Of a stretch of 8,199 nucleotides of DNA, positions 6,389 through 8,199 are shown in pieces (the first letter of the stretch is position 1; each line of letters begins with the position of its first letter). Source of the DNA: Gammaproteobacteria bacterium (GTDB lineage: Bacteria; Pseudomonadota; Gammaproteobacteria; QNFN01); contig QNFN01000068.1 of NCBI GenBank assembly GCA_003645555.1, positions 1-8,199 of the forward strand, in the 5' to 3' direction. The position numbers and the translations under genes are program-made. The notes beneath the pieces are model-generated. The model made no database searches and was not told the DNA's origin. It saw only the letters and a list, made by a program, of their open reading frames with translations.

Positions 6389-7648
6389 CTAAAGGCCGAA
6401 GATCAGGTGGCGCACCTCCGGCAGGTATTTCTCGAATGACCCGGTGTTGAAGGCGACCACCGTGTCGCCGCTGTTGATCCAGCCCTGCTCCACCGCGGGC
6501 GTGATCGCAGCGACCGCCGCCGCGCCTTCGGGGCAGATCCAGATGCCGTGGTCACGGTAGACCGTCTGCAGGTTCGAAGCGATATCTTCTTCACTGACCG
6601 CGACGGCACCGCCACCGCTCTGGCGGACGATCTCCAGCACCCTCGGGTGGCCCACGCCACCGGGAACGTTGAGCCCGGTGGCCAGCGTGGCACCCGGTGT
6701 CACCGGCCCCGGTTCGTCGGCGCCACGGGTAAAGGCGTCGGCAACGGGTGCGGTTTGCGCGCTCTGGACCGCGATCATCCGCGGCCGCTCGGAACCGATC
6801 AGGCCCAGGGCCTGCAACTCGTCGAACGCCTTCCACATGCCAAGGATGCCGGTGCCGCCTCCGGTGGGATAGAGCACCGCGTCGGGCAGTGACCACGGCC
6901 CGTCGTCCCCGGGTGCCGGTTCGGCCAGCTCCAGTCCCAGGGTCTTTTTGCCTTCGATGCGCCAACCCGGTTCCTGGAAGGTGGCGACGTTGAAATACCC
7001 CATGGGCAGGTACTTCTCGCGCATCAGTTCAGCCGCCTCCCTGATGGTCCCGCTGACCAGTTCCAGCGTTACGCCGGGATGCTGCCGCGCCAGCGCTGCC
7101 ACCCGGCCGAGAATCGGCATCGGCGTGTCGTCCGGCATGATGACAGCCACCTCGATCTGTGCTCGCAGCGCGTAATCCGCCAGCGAATCGCCGGCATTGC
7201 CCTGTGTCGGCACGACCAGCTTGCCGATGCCCAGCCGTCGCGCCTGCGAGGCGACCATGCTCATGCCGCGATCCTTGAAACTGCCGGTGGGGTTGGCCCC
7301 GAAGCCAGCATGCGGTTGGCCCTCGTCCTTGAGCCGCAACTCGATGGCATGGCGGCGGGCGAGCGGGTGGCTGGCCAGGGAGAGCAGCGGCGTGTGCCCT
7401 TCACCCGCCGTGACGATGACCTGCCTCTCGTCGGCATGACCGATGTCGAGCGGCAGCAACGCACCGAATCGCCACATCGAGGCGACCTTCGGGCGGTACC
7501 AGCCGAGCGCTGGCAGCTCGTCGCGCAAGCGTGTCGTGTCGATGATGATCTCGACCGGCCGGCCGTCTTCCGGGCAGAGATTCATCGGGGTGTCCAGCGG
7601 GTAGCGCCTGGCGCAACGGGTGCACTGGAGGTGGCTGGCGTAACTCAT
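6389..7648 (-). CDS. Threonine-synthase-like PLP-dependent enzyme (fold type II)
   Basis: Predicted 419-residue cytoplasmic enzyme of the tryptophan-synthase-beta PLP superfamily. An N-terminal mini zinc ribbon has C9-x2-C12 and C25-P-E-D28, where relatives of the archaeal-type threonine synthase and cysteate synthase usually have a fourth Cys. Next come EGHTPL (83-88), the PLP lysine K125 in NPTGSFKDRG, the asparagine loop TQGNAGDS (148-155), the glycine-rich phosphate loop GGGTG (263-267) and the terminal NTGSFEKY (T402, S404), which contacts the PLP ring nitrogen. GLNVPGGVGHPRVL and SGGGAVAVSEEDI are typical of threonine synthases. Threonine synthesis from O-phosphohomoserine is the best guess, but no thrA or thrB lies nearby, so a related lyase or synthase remains possible. 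A GTG at 7657 gives three more residues (MPR); I prefer the ATG at 7648, though neither start has a strong Shine-Dalgarno sequence. The gene lies 96 bases downstream of yafJ on the same strand and might be co-transcribed with it. Confidence 0.88.
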   Translation of the reverse strand: MSYASHLQCTRCARRYPLDTPMNLCPEDGRPVEIIIDTTRLRDELPALGWYRPKVASMWRFGALLPLDIGHADERQVIVTAGEGHTPLLSLASHPLARRHAIELRLKDEGQPHAGFGANPTGSFKDRGMSMVASQARRLGIGKLVVPTQGNAGDSLADYALRAQIEVAVIMPDDTPMPILGRVAALARQHPGVTLELVSGTIREAAELMREKYLPMGYFNVATFQEPGWRIEGKKTLGLELAEPAPGDDGPWSLPDAVLYPTGGGTGILGMWKAFDELQALGLIGSERPRMIAVQSAQTAPVADAFTRGADEPGPVTPGATLATGLNVPGGVGHPRVLEIVRQSGGGAVAVSEEDIASNLQTVYRDHGIWICPEGAAAVAAITPAVEQGWINSGDTVVAFNTGSFEKYLPEVRHLIFGL

Positions 7649-7710
7649 GCGGGGCACTCACTTTGCTGTGCAGAATTACCGGGGCACAATAACCCGAGAG
7701 ATGGATCCGG

Positions 7711-7786
7711 GATGGCGAACTGCAGGCCGTCGAACAGCCGGGAGTCAGTTCACCGCGGCGCTGTGACTGGCCTGCAGTTCGCCGTC
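7711..7786. repeat. Long inverted repeat across the yafJ stop codon
   Basis: The arm 7711-7728 and the arm 7769-7786 are reverse complements at 17 of 18 positions, including a perfect 15-bp block ggcgaactgcaggcc (7714-7728) with ggcctgcagttcgcc (7769-7783). Forty bases lie between the arms, with smaller internal pairings such as agtca/tgact (7743-7747 with 7764-7768). The right arm is coding sequence for the last residues of YafJ (DGELQA) and the left arm is beyond its stop codon. In the minus-strand transcript it would form a strong stem that buries the stop. No T-run follows, so it is not a standard intrinsic terminator. Confidence 0.85.
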
Positions 7787-8199
7787 GGCGAAGACCAGCA
7801 GCGTGCCCGGCTCGGCGGCCTGCCACGCCTCGTCGTGGGTCAGCGGCCGGGTCGCGATCATGGTGACGACGTCGTTGGGTGTGGTCACCGGTGCAAAATC
7901 TACATTGACCTCGGTGTCGATCAAGCTTGCCGTACCGAATGGCGCGCGTCGGGTCAGCCAGGCGAGCTCGGTGCTGCAGAAGGCGTAGAGATGGCGGGCG
8001 TCGCTAAGCAGCAGGTTGCAGATTCCGAGGCGTGCGAGGCGACCGGCCAGTGTGGCAAGCAAACGGTGGAGGGCCGCCGGCCGGCGAGGTGGTTCGGGGT
8101 AGCGCTGGCGGACCTGCGCCAGCAGCCAGCAGAAGGCGTGCTCGCTGTCGGTGGTGCCAACCGGTCGGTAGTCACCCAGAGGCCAGCGCTTGATCCCGG
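7745..8199 (-). CDS. yafJ: YafJ-type class II glutamine amidotransferase, C-terminal part (5' end beyond window)
   Basis: The last 150 codons of a gene that runs off the right edge; the frame is open from the edge (first full codon ends at 8197) to the TGA at 7745-7747. The segments RPVGTTDSEHAFCWLL, ICNLLLSDARHLYAFCST, RRAPFG and TTPNDVVTMIATRPLT match E. coli YafJ (about 255 residues) nearly block for block, so about 100 N-terminal residues, including the expected catalytic Cys2, are outside. The family has the Ntn-type glutaminase fold; the physiological reaction of YafJ is not known. TTG at 8062 is not a credible start because homology continues upstream of it to the window edge. The 3' end overlaps one arm of a long inverted repeat. 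The PLP-enzyme gene follows 96 bases downstream on the same strand. Confidence 0.93.
   Translation of the reverse strand, partial: GIKRWPLGDYRPVGTTDSEHAFCWLLAQVRQRYPEPPRRPAALHRLLATLAGRLARLGICNLLLSDARHLYAFCSTELAWLTRRAPFGTASLIDTEVNVDFAPVTTPNDVVTMIATRPLTHDEAWQAAEPGTLLVFADGELQASHSAAVN

Noticed and set aside
6384..6398. Small stem cggc/gccg at the antiporter/PLP-enzyme junction as a bidirectional terminator
   Set aside because: Only 4 bp with a 7-base loop, no T-run on either strand; too weak to call.
8060..8062. TTG at 8062 as the start of a 105-residue protein
   Set aside because: YafJ homology continues upstream of it without a break to the window edge, so this is an internal Leu codon of a longer gene.
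1..8199. tRNA, rRNA, CRISPR repeats or phage/defence genes
   Set aside because: No cloverleaf-like ends, no regularly spaced repeats and no capsid, integrase, restriction or toxin-antitoxin motifs were seen on either strand.

Overview
The window looks like chromosomal DNA of a GC-rich gammaproteobacterium. The exonuclease I gene (sbcB) and the YafJ-type amidotransferase at the right edge both align by memory, motif by motif, with their Escherichia coli counterparts. GC-rich codon use is uniform across all the genes. I cannot name a genus. Gene density is high: six protein genes (five complete, one cut by the right edge), no RNA genes and no CRISPR array.

Layout from left to right: (1) sbcB on + (24-1484), complete, meeting tail to tail with (2) a small SAM-dependent methyltransferase on - (1492-2085), with only 7 bases between the stop codons. 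(3) A divergent intergenic gap (2086-2381) that is mostly filled by a 163-bp imperfect palindrome with 20-bp terminal inverted repeats, which looks like a MITE-type non-autonomous insertion. (4) A two-gene + strand unit: a metallo-beta-lactamase-fold hydrolase with a large insertion and an unrecognised C-terminal domain (2382-3848), then a large Na+/H+ antiporter with a cytosolic helical region and a C-terminal cyclic-nucleotide-binding domain (3889-6369). The 40-base gap between them holds a perfect 7-bp GC hairpin and a strong ribosome binding site. (5) On -, converging on the antiporter, a threonine-synthase-like PLP enzyme (6389-7648). Upstream of it on the same strand is (6) the C-terminal part of a YafJ-type class II glutamine amidotransferase (7745 to the window edge), whose 3' end carries one arm of a long inverted repeat.

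How the genes may work together: sbcB, the methyltransferase, the PLP enzyme and yafJ look like ordinary housekeeping or metabolic genes with no obvious link to each other. The pair worth attention is the MBL hydrolase and the SOS1-like antiporter. The antiporter carries an apparently intact ligand-binding cassette, and the hydrolase has a full set of RNase Z/phosphodiesterase-type metal ligands. A nucleotide-controlled ion-transport module is a reasonable hypothesis, but it rests on context only.

The most interesting non-coding structures are the MITE-like palindrome between the divergent genes and the inverted repeat spanning the yafJ stop codon. I did not find a clearly novel defence or mobile system here.
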